A stretch of DNA of 7,094 nt. Origin: an uncultured Alphaproteobacteria bacterium. Lineage in GTDB: Bacteria > Pseudomonadota > Alphaproteobacteria > Bin95. Below the pieces are notes generated by a model that saw only the letters and a list, made by a program, of their open reading frames with translations, was not told where the DNA came from and did no database searches. Position 1 is the stretch's first letter. Every line of letters starts with the position of its first letter. Location: the NCBI GenBank assembly GCA_913060845.1, contig CAJXVF010000114.1, forward strand, positions 1 through 7,094, read 5' to 3'. Of the stretch, positions 1 through 5,464 are shown in pieces. Made by a program: the position numbers and the translations under genes.

Positions 1-46
1 AGATGTAGAGAGGTCTCGTGGGCTCGGAGATGTGTATAAGAGACAG
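1..46. other. Nextera (Tn5) i7-side adapter, not genomic
   Basis: Bases 13-46 match the 34-base Nextera read-2 transposon adapter, ending in the 19-base Tn5 mosaic end AGATGTGTATAAGAGACAG at 28-46. Bases 1-4 (AGAT) fit the end of the Illumina P7 primer, and 5-12 (GTAGAGAG) fit an 8-base i7 index, which I recognise as Nextera N707. Genomic sequence starts at 47. The match comes from knowledge of the kit sequences and leaves little doubt. The mosaic end should not be annotated as a transposon end. Confidence 0.97.
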
Positions 47-48
47 TC

Positions 49-159
49 TTAGAATATCGGGTGGGCGGCCTTAATCCCTTTCAGGTATCGTTCGACCAGC
101 GGCATTTTCACAATGCTTGTGCTATACATCGCCCGCACCTGACGAAACGGATTGTTCAT
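49..159 (-). CDS. possible 36-residue small ORF, divergent to the C26 hydrolase gene
   Basis: A minus-strand reading frame runs from ATG (157-159) to TAA (49-51) and encodes 36 residues, beginning MNNPFRQVRAMYS and ending VERYLKGIKAAHPIF. It fills nearly all of the space upstream of the C26 hydrolase gene. Its ATG shares the palindrome CATG (157-160) with the ATG of that gene, so the two would be divergent and overlap by two bases. Third positions are mostly G or C, as in the neighbouring genes. No good ribosome binding site is seen: a GGAGG lies about 16 bases upstream, which is too far, and only GGCAGGC is close. I do not recognise the peptide. An open frame of this length can easily arise by chance, so this is a weak call. 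Confidence 0.15.
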   Translation of the reverse strand: MNNPFRQVRAMYSTSIVKMPLVERYLKGIKAAHPIF

Positions 160-955
160 GCCTGCCGACGCCAACCCTCCGCTGCCGACGCCTATTGTCG
201 CCATTTCCGCCTGCGTCAAACAAATCATGGCGCACCAGTTTCACGCGACGAACCAGCGAAACCTGGACGCAGTCGCGGCGCATTCCGGTTGTTTCCCCAT
301 CATCATGCCGTCGATTGGCCAGCGCGCGGACCCAAGCGCGTTGCTGGATCATATTTCCGGCCTCATGCTGACAGGCAGCCCCTCCAACGTGCATCCTGAT
401 AACTACGGGGATGAGTTGGCAGCGCCCGAAATCACCGTTGATCCACAGCGGGACGCCACGACGCTGCCAATGATCCGGGCCGCCGTTGAACGGGGTATTC
501 CCGTTTTCGCGATCTGCCGTGGCATGCAGGAATTGAATGTGGCGCTTGGTGGCACACTGCACCAGTTTGTCCATCTGCTGCCGGGTAAGGGCGACCATCG
601 GGCTGACCGGTCCAAACCACCGGAACAGCGTGGTGACCTTGCCCATGCCGTGATGCTGTCTGGCAATGGCAAGCTCCGTCAGATTCTAGGCGCTGAGAGC
701 GTGATGGTGAATTCGCTGCATGCGCAAGCGGTCGCTAAGCCGGCACCCGGCTTAATTGTGGAGGCGACGGCGGAAGACGGCTGCATCGAAGGCCTGTCCG
801 CGCCTGATGCGCCGGGCTGGGTGCTTGGCGTGCAATGGCACCCGGAAGCGGTTTTCAAAAAGGATGAGCCATCCCGCAAGTTGTTTGAAGCGTTTGGGGT
901 GGCGGTTCGGGACTATGCGTCCCGCCGGGGCCATTTGGCCGTTGCGGCGGAGTAG
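158..955 (+). CDS. peptidase C26 / gamma-glutamyl-GABA hydrolase-like class I glutamine amidotransferase domain protein
   Basis: The predicted 265-residue cytoplasmic enzyme belongs to the PuuD-like family, whose members hydrolyse gamma-glutamyl amide bonds, for example gamma-glutamyl-GABA in putrescine breakdown. Visible features, in order, are a first beta strand (PIVAIS, about residues 12-17), the typical LTGSPSNVHPDNYG stretch, the nucleophile elbow FAICRGMQELNV with Cys120, and the GVQWHPEA motif with His228 and Glu230. These complete the Cys-His-Glu triad. The length is normal for the family. ATG 158 is chosen over the in-frame TTG at 152 because only a short tail precedes the first strand; the ribosome binding site is weak. 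The stop lies two bases before the start of the next gene, so the two are probably co-transcribed. No polyamine genes are adjacent, so the exact substrate is unknown and I give no symbol. Confidence 0.9.
   Translation: MPADANPPLPTPIVAISACVKQIMAHQFHATNQRNLDAVAAHSGCFPIIMPSIGQRADPSALLDHISGLMLTGSPSNVHPDNYGDELAAPEITVDPQRDATTLPMIRAAVERGIPVFAICRGMQELNVALGGTLHQFVHLLPGKGDHRADRSKPPEQRGDLAHAVMLSGNGKLRQILGAESVMVNSLHAQAVAKPAPGLIVEATAEDGCIEGLSAPDAPGWVLGVQWHPEAVFKKDEPSRKLFEAFGVAVRDYASRRGHLAVAAE
949..952 (+). promoter_or_regulatory. ribosome binding site for the alpha/beta hydrolase, inside the upstream gene
   Basis: GGAG lies in the last codons of the C26 hydrolase gene, 5 bases before TTG 958. This spacing favours TTG 958 over the in-frame GTG at 964 (11 bases away) and suggests translational coupling between the two genes. 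Confidence 0.5.
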
Positions 956-957
956 TT

Positions 958-1932
958 TTGACCGTGACAGAGATTAAACGCGCGCCTTCAGTTTCGGCGG
1001 ATGTGGCGGAAGACTGGGTTGTCATGGGCCATGGCGACGTTGGCATTCGCTGCTATGGCTGGCGGACGAATACCGGCAAGCGACCAGCCTTGGTTTGGGG
1101 CCACGCAAACGGATTCTCAGCAGGGGCTTATACGCCGATCCTGAACGTCCTGGCCGAAAAGCTGGATGTATTCGCCTATGACATGCGTTGCCATGGTGGA
1201 TCAGAAGATCCAGTGAGCGATTCGGATGGCGATTATGACGCCGTGATGACGACGGATTGCCTGGCGCTGGATTTCCTAGCCGTCGTGGACGCAATCCGGC
1301 GGGACACGTTCCGCCAACCGCTGCATTTCGCTGGACACTCGGCCTCCTGCCTAGCCGCGCTCAGGCTGGCAGGCGCTTTCGGGCATGCACCCTTTAACAG
1401 CATGACGATGTTCGAGCCGCCAATGGCACCCACGCCAGATCACGCGCTGCACGCAGCGGCAGGTGTATTGGGCGAAGTGCTGTCTAGGCGTGCGACCAAG
1501 CGGAAGCGGCATCTCCCGGACCCCGCCACGTTCGCTGCCAGCTTGGCTGAGCGCGACGCCTTCGCCCGTTGGCGTCCAGATATGCTGCAAGCGTTTGCGG
1601 AAGCAACGCTCCGTCCCGATGCTGATCCTGCTAACGCGACCGGATGGACGCTCCGCTGCGAACCTGCTGCTGAAGCTGCTGTATATCGCACCACTATGGA
1701 CTGCTCGACTTTCAAAGCTCTCAGCGCGTGCACACGCCCAATTCTGTTTGTGGAAAGTGATCCGACGATCCAGGGCGTTGCACCAAGCTGGGCGACACGG
1801 GTGCAGGCTTTGTCCGCAGCACAGGCACCCAATGGCAGCCTCGCGCGGATCGATCAAACCAGTCACATGATGCCGTTTGAACGGCCAGACGCGGTGTTAG
1901 CGTTAATAACGAAATCGATAGCGATTTTGTGA
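958..1932 (+). CDS. alpha/beta hydrolase
   Basis: The 324-residue protein has an alpha/beta hydrolase fold, probably a cytoplasmic esterase or related hydrolase of unknown substrate. The oxyanion-hole segment is WGHANGF (His49 to Phe53). The nucleophile elbow is GHSAS with Ser128, the likely acid is Asp268 in FVESDPT, and the catalytic His is His303 in QTSHMMPFERP. The region between about residues 155 and 250 is the expected lid or cap. The fifth elbow position is Ser rather than the usual Gly. The start is TTG at 958, supported by a GGAG 5 bases upstream; GTG at 964 is the alternative. It follows the C26 hydrolase gene with a two-base gap, implying an operon. There is no signal peptide. Confidence 0.88.
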   Translation: MTVTEIKRAPSVSADVAEDWVVMGHGDVGIRCYGWRTNTGKRPALVWGHANGFSAGAYTPILNVLAEKLDVFAYDMRCHGGSEDPVSDSDGDYDAVMTTDCLALDFLAVVDAIRRDTFRQPLHFAGHSASCLAALRLAGAFGHAPFNSMTMFEPPMAPTPDHALHAAAGVLGEVLSRRATKRKRHLPDPATFAASLAERDAFARWRPDMLQAFAEATLRPDADPANATGWTLRCEPAAEAAVYRTTMDCSTFKALSACTRPILFVESDPTIQGVAPSWATRVQALSAAQAPNGSLARIDQTSHMMPFERPDAVLALITKSIAIL

Positions 1933-1986
1933 TGAGCAATTCATTGAAACCTTTTGGGCTCGAACCCATTTACTTATCAAGGTCGA

Positions 1987-2002
1987 CGGCGCTCAAGCGC
2001 CG
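1987..2002 (+). repeat. short perfect hairpin A
   Basis: CGGCGC (1987-1992), loop TCAA, GCGCCG (1997-2002): a perfect 6-bp GC stem with a four-base loop. It lies 54 bases after the stop of the alpha/beta hydrolase gene, with no T-run behind it. Its left arm can alternatively pair with 2077-2085. Confidence 0.55.
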
Positions 2003-2004
2003 CG

Positions 2005-2035
2005 GCGGCTCGACAATCCCCCCTCGCCGAGCCGC
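2005..2035 (+). repeat. hairpin B with six C in the loop
   Basis: GCGGCTCG (2005-2012) pairs perfectly with CGAGCCGC (2028-2035), giving an 8-bp stem around a 15-base loop that contains CCCCCC (2018-2023). It shares a 16-base segment with hairpin C (13 of 16 identical, 45 bases apart). Confidence 0.6.
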
Positions 2036-2047
2036 GGGACCGCACAA

Positions 2048-2083
2048 GCGGCGCTCGGTCATCCCCCCATGGCCGGGCGCCGT
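2048..2083 (+). repeat. long hairpin C with a pure C6 loop
   Basis: Positions 2048-2062 pair with 2069-2083 as 15 consecutive pairs, and the loop is exactly CCCCCC (2063-2068). Three pairs are G-U wobbles when read as plus-strand RNA (2048/2083, 2055/2076, 2059/2072). On the minus strand these become A-C mismatches, so the structure is complete only in plus-strand RNA. It ends 43 bases before the exonuclease III start and has no U tract after it. Confidence 0.65.
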
Positions 2084-2126
2084 CGCGTTTCCGGCACACA
2101 TGCCCTGAAATGCTGGAATTTTCCTG

Positions 2127-2912
2127 ATGCGCCTGATCACCTGGAATGTGAATTCCGTTCGCCTGCGTCTGCCTGCCGTTGCCGAGCTTTTGGCCTCTGC
2201 AGCACCCGATGTGCTGTGCCTGCAGGAGATCAAGGCGGATGATAGCAAGTTCCCGTTTGAGGCTTTGCGTGAAATCGGCTTCGAACATATCGAGACCCAG
2301 GGGATCAAGGGCTATCACGGCGTCGCAACGCTTGCTCGTCAGCCATTGGAAAAGTTGGAGCCAATTGAGTTTTGTGGCAAGCAGGACGGTCGCTATATCG
2401 GTGTGAAGCTGGAAGATGGCACGGAAGTCCATAATTTCTATGTGCCCGCTGGCGGTGATGAGCCGGACCCTGAAGTGAACGACAAATTCCGCCACAAAAT
2501 GGATTTCCTCGCCGAGATGTCGCAATGGGGTGCGGCGCGGGATCAATCAACGCCTGCAATTCTGGTCGGAGACCTGAATATCGCGCCATTGGAAACTGAT
2601 GTTTGGTCCCACAAGCAATTGCTCAAGGTTGTCAGCCACACACCGGTCGAGGTCGATGCGCTGAACCATGTGCAGCAATCCGGCGGATGGCGGGATATTG
2701 TGCGGGAAGCAATTGCGCCAGATGTGCCGCTTTTTACCTGGTGGAGCTACCGCAGCCGCGATTGGGCCGCGGCTAATAAAGGCCGCCGCCTCGACCATAT
2801 TTGGGCCACAGCATCTGCTGCAGACCGCATGAAAGCGGCGACGGTCATCAAAGAAGTGCGCGGTTGGGAGAAACCATCCGACCACGCACCGGTCCTGGCT
2901 GAATTCGCTTAA
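2127..2912 (+). CDS. xthA: exodeoxyribonuclease III (AP endonuclease)
   Basis: The 261-residue enzyme belongs to the ExoIII/APE1 family. It cuts DNA at abasic sites and removes 3' blocking groups in base excision repair, and also has 3'-5' exonuclease activity. The full active-site set is visible: Asn7 (ITWNVNS), Glu34 (CLQEIKAD), Tyr105 (FYVPAGGD), Asp149 and Asn151 (VGDLNIAP), Asp223 (RRLDHIW), and Asp252-His253 (SDHAPV). The length is normal. The YVPAGGD and PDPEVN stretch is the version I associate with alphaproteobacterial ExoIII. ATG 2127 places the catalytic Asn at the expected position 7; the ribosome binding site is weak (TGGA about 10 bases upstream). It is the first gene of a three-gene plus-strand block, downstream of the hairpin region, and is probably a housekeeping gene unrelated to its neighbours. 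Confidence 0.95.
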   Translation: MRLITWNVNSVRLRLPAVAELLASAAPDVLCLQEIKADDSKFPFEALREIGFEHIETQGIKGYHGVATLARQPLEKLEPIEFCGKQDGRYIGVKLEDGTEVHNFYVPAGGDEPDPEVNDKFRHKMDFLAEMSQWGAARDQSTPAILVGDLNIAPLETDVWSHKQLLKVVSHTPVEVDALNHVQQSGGWRDIVREAIAPDVPLFTWWSYRSRDWAAANKGRRLDHIWATASAADRMKAATVIKEVRGWEKPSDHAPVLAEFA

Positions 2913-2914
2913 GG

Positions 2915-2962
2915 CAGACATTTCGCACCTCGGGCTTTGCAGACGCTGGGAAATGCGGTCTG
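2915..2962 (+). repeat. bulged inverted repeat between xthA and the dioxygenase gene
   Basis: CAGACATTTC (2915-2924) pairs with GAAAT (2950-2954) and GTCTG (2958-2962), leaving a three-base GCG bulge, a 10-bp stem and a 25-base loop. It fills much of the gap after the xthA stop. No T-run follows, so it is not a standard terminator. It may be a transcript-processing or attenuation structure, or chance. Confidence 0.25.
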
Positions 2963-2994
2963 ATTGATGGCGGATGTCCAATTGGGGCTTGCCT

Positions 2995-3843
2995 ATGTCT
3001 CTCCAGATATTGAATAGCGATGCTTGTATTGGCGCAGAAGCAACTGGCGTTGACCTGTCGGTGCCCATGGATGCGGCGACGTTTGATGCGCTTGAGACGG
3101 CTTTCAACAAGCGCTCCGTTCTGTGTATTCGCGATCAGGCGCTGACGGCAGATCAATATCTCGCCTTCGCCCGCCGCTTGGGCCGGGTGGACCGTGTGTT
3201 CTTGCAGCATTACGCCCTCCCAGATCAGCCGGACATCATGCTTGTCTCCAATATCAAGGAAGGTGGCCGTGATATCGGCCATGCGGATGCCGGCCGCGTG
3301 TGGCACACCGATATGTCCTACACGGCCCATCCACCGCGCGCGACGCTGCTGCATGCGCTTGAAACTCCCGTCGCTAATGGCCGTAGCCTTGGTGCTACTG
3401 CGTTCGCGAGCGCGGAGGCTGCCTTTTCTGGGCTTGATGAAGCGACGAAAGCGCTAATCCAGGGCCAGACCGCTGTGCACCGGGTTTCCGGGCGCCGGAA
3501 ACGCACGGGCACCGGCGTTGGCGACAATGCATTGCGGGATAAACAGCCGGATGTGGTTCACCCGGTGGCACGCACGCATCCGATAACCGGACGGACGGCG
3601 ATCTATGTCAGCGAAGGCGAGTGCGTGTCGATCTCCGGGATGAATGATGTGGCGGCGGAAGCTTTGGTGACACGCCTCGCTGCTGAAATTCGGAAGCCAG
3701 ACTATCGCTATGTGCATGACTGGCGGGAAGGCGATGTCCTGATCTGGGACAATGCAGCCGTCCAACACAAAGCCACCTTCGACTACACTTGGCCGGACCA
3801 TCGCCGCCTAATGTGGCGGATAACAGTTGGCGGAACGGGCTGA
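2995..3843 (+). CDS. TauD/TfdA family Fe(II)/2-oxoglutarate-dependent dioxygenase
   Basis: The 282-residue cytoplasmic enzyme probably uses O2 and 2-oxoglutarate to hydroxylate an organic substrate; family members act on taurine, alkyl sulfates, chlorophenoxy acids and others. The iron ligands are His104 and Asp106 (WHTDMSY) and His258 (WDNAAVQHKATFDY). Arg271 and Arg275 in HRRLMWR correspond to TauD Arg266, which binds 2-oxoglutarate, and Arg270. The usual GDT motif before the central helix appears as GAT (133-135), with a few extra residues before it. ATG 2995 gives the family-typical N-terminus (MSLQILNSDACIGAEATGVD) and has GGGG 7 bases upstream; ATG 2974 is an alternative adding 7 residues. 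It lies 82 bases after xthA and 4 bases before the GMC gene, so it is almost certainly co-transcribed with the latter. The substrate cannot be assigned. Confidence 0.9.
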   Translation: MSLQILNSDACIGAEATGVDLSVPMDAATFDALETAFNKRSVLCIRDQALTADQYLAFARRLGRVDRVFLQHYALPDQPDIMLVSNIKEGGRDIGHADAGRVWHTDMSYTAHPPRATLLHALETPVANGRSLGATAFASAEAAFSGLDEATKALIQGQTAVHRVSGRRKRTGTGVGDNALRDKQPDVVHPVARTHPITGRTAIYVSEGECVSISGMNDVAAEALVTRLAAEIRKPDYRYVHDWREGDVLIWDNAAVQHKATFDYTWPDHRRLMWRITVGGTG

Positions 3844-3847
3844 ACCC

Positions 3848-5464
3848 ATGCAGACATTCGATTACATCATCATTGGCGCTGGCTCTGCCGGATGCGTGCT
3901 GGCGAACCGGCTTTCGGCGGATCCTAAAAATCAGGTGTTGTTGCTGGAAGCGGGCGGCAAGGACAAGAGTCCGCTGATCCATATTCCTGCAGGCTTCATC
4001 AAAACCTTGAACAACCCGGATTACAATTGGGGCTTTCAGACGGAGCCTGAGCCGAATACCAATAACCGCGCCATCCCGATCGCACGCGGCAAAGCGCTTG
4101 GTGGTTCGTCGTCGATTAACGGCATGGTCTATGTGCGCGGGCAGGCGCGGGACTATGACGACTGGGCGCAAATGGGCAATCGCGGCTGGTCCTGGGATGA
4201 TGTGCTGCCGCAATTCATCAAGTCCGAAAACCGTGAAGGGGCCACTGATGCAACGCCGTGGCGTGGGCGCGGCGGCGAACTGAACGTGGCCGATGTTCCG
4301 CAGACCTATCCAATGCTGGACAAGGTGCTTGAAGCGGCGGAAGAGTGCGGTTACCCACGCAATCCAGACTACAATAGCGGTGATCAAGAAGGCTGGTCCT
4401 ACTACCAGGTCACGCAGAAAAATGGCCGACGCTGGTCTACAGCGAAGGCGTTCTTGGAGCCTGCCAAGTCCCGCCCCAACCTCCACATCGAAACCTACGC
4501 CTATGTGACGGCGCTGGTACTGGACGGCAAGCGTGTCACCGGCGTCGCCTATGAGCAGAATGGCGCGGATAAGCAGGCGGCGGCTGGACGCGAAGTGCTG
4601 CTGTCAGCCGGTGCGGTTCAGTCCCCGCAGATTCTGGAACTATCCGGCATAGGCCGCGAAGATGTTCTGGGCGACCAAGGCATTCCCGTAAAGCACCGCC
4701 TAATGGGTGTCGGCGAAAATTATCGGGACCATTTGTTGGTGCGCATGGTGTGGCGGGTTAAGGGCATTCGCACGCTGAATGAGGAAACGCGCGGGCTGTC
4801 GCTGGCCGGACAGGTGCTGAAATATGCGTTCACCCGTAAGGGCGCGTTGGCGCTGCCGGCGGGGTTGCTGAACGGGTTTGTGCGCACCCGGCCAGAACTC
4901 GAAGTCCCGGACCTGCAACTGCGCGCGACCCATGCATCGTTCAAAGATGTGCGGAAGCGCATTCTGGATGATTTCCCAGGCATCACCTTTGCGCCAAACC
5001 AAAGCCGACCGGAAAGCAGGGGTTCCATCCACATTAAGTCGGCGGATAGGCATGCCCCACCCGCCATCCGCCCGAATTTCCTTTCCGATGAGATTGACCG
5101 CCAATGCCTGATCGCAGGCATGCGCATCACGCGCCAGATCGCCGCCGCACCAGCGCTGGCCCCTTATATGGCTGATGAATTGGCACCTGCAGCTGGGGCG
5201 GAAACAGATGACGAGCTGCTCGCCGTCGCCCGTGCAAATGGATCAACCGTATTTCACCCCGTCGGCACGGCTCGCATGGGACCGGATGGTGACGTTATGG
5301 CGGTGGTTGACCCAAGGTTACGGGTGCATGGGCTGCAGGGCCTCCGCGTGGTGGACGCATCCATTATGCCGACGCTGGTATCTGGAAACACCAACGCGCC
5401 GGTTATCATGATTGCTGAAAAGGCGGCGGCAATGATCTTGGAAGAAGCAAAGGCTAACTCTTAA
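3848..5464 (+). CDS. GMC family FAD-dependent oxidoreductase (choline/alcohol dehydrogenase-like)
   Basis: The 538-residue flavoprotein resembles choline dehydrogenase and the long-chain alcohol dehydrogenases of the GMC family, which oxidise an alcohol to an aldehyde. The FAD-binding motif YIIIGAGSAG is at residues 6-15, with the ribose-binding Glu34 in LLLEAGG. The two GMC signatures are ARGKALGGSSSINGMVY (79-95) and GAVQSPQILELSGIG (255-269). The catalytic pair is His470 (VFHPVGTARMG) and probably Asn514 (SGNTNAP), 44 residues apart as in choline oxidase. The length is usual for the family and there is no signal peptide. ATG 3848 is preferred to an upstream TTG at 3827, which would overlap the dioxygenase gene and add seven unconserved residues. 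It follows the dioxygenase by 4 bases, and its last 11 bases overlap the end of the convergent CoA-transferase gene. There is no adjacent betaine aldehyde dehydrogenase or BetI, so a choline role is not supported. Confidence 0.93.
   Translation: MQTFDYIIIGAGSAGCVLANRLSADPKNQVLLLEAGGKDKSPLIHIPAGFIKTLNNPDYNWGFQTEPEPNTNNRAIPIARGKALGGSSSINGMVYVRGQARDYDDWAQMGNRGWSWDDVLPQFIKSENREGATDATPWRGRGGELNVADVPQTYPMLDKVLEAAEECGYPRNPDYNSGDQEGWSYYQVTQKNGRRWSTAKAFLEPAKSRPNLHIETYAYVTALVLDGKRVTGVAYEQNGADKQAAAGREVLLSAGAVQSPQILELSGIGREDVLGDQGIPVKHRLMGVGENYRDHLLVRMVWRVKGIRTLNEETRGLSLAGQVLKYAFTRKGALALPAGLLNGFVRTRPELEVPDLQLRATHASFKDVRKRILDDFPGITFAPNQSRPESRGSIHIKSADRHAPPAIRPNFLSDEIDRQCLIAGMRITRQIAAAPALAPYMADELAPAAGAETDDELLAVARANGSTVFHPVGTARMGPDGDVMAVVDPRLRVHGLQGLRVVDASIMPTLVSGNTNAPVIMIAEKAAAMILEEAKANS
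5454..5464. other. tail-to-tail overlap of two convergent genes
   Basis: The plus-strand GMC gene ends with TAA at 5462-5464 and the minus-strand CoA-transferase gene ends with TAG at 5456-5454, so the two coding regions share 11 bases. There is no intergenic space for a terminator on either strand; any terminator must lie inside the opposing gene. Confidence 0.9.

Larger units (their letters stand above)
1933..2126 (+). other. intergenic region with clustered GC-rich hairpins upstream of exonuclease III
   Basis: This 194-base gap holds no convincing coding sequence. Its middle (1984-2085) is packed with inverted repeats, listed separately. None is followed by a run of T, so none is a classical intrinsic terminator. 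The gap could hold the terminator of the upstream operon, the promoter and leader of exonuclease III, or a small RNA. I could not place a convincing -35/-10 pair. Confidence 0.6.

Noticed and set aside
107..129. Possible promoter upstream of the C26 hydrolase gene (TTCACA and TATACA, with an extended TG)
   Set aside because: The spacer is only 10 bases and no suitable -35 sits at the right distance.
736..754. Perfect 8-bp hairpin (TAAGCCGG, CAC, CCGGCTTA) inside the C26 hydrolase gene
   Set aside because: It is fully explained by codons for a conserved-looking stretch (AKPAPGL) and has no terminator tail.
1955..1968. TGGG-CTCGAA-CCCA, resembling a tRNA T arm or a short terminator
   Set aside because: The stem is only four pairs, no other tRNA arms can be built around it, and the following T-run is only three bases.
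3484..3502. Perfect 8-bp hairpin (GTTTCCGG, GCG, CCGGAAAC) inside the dioxygenase gene
   Set aside because: It lies within coding sequence (VSGRRK) with no further signal; such palindromes are expected occasionally in GC-rich genes.
3608..4486. Long minus-strand open frame (292 codons) opposite the dioxygenase and GMC genes
   Set aside because: It lies antisense to two genes with complete catalytic motifs, and its peptide shows no recognisable domain; it is a shadow frame.
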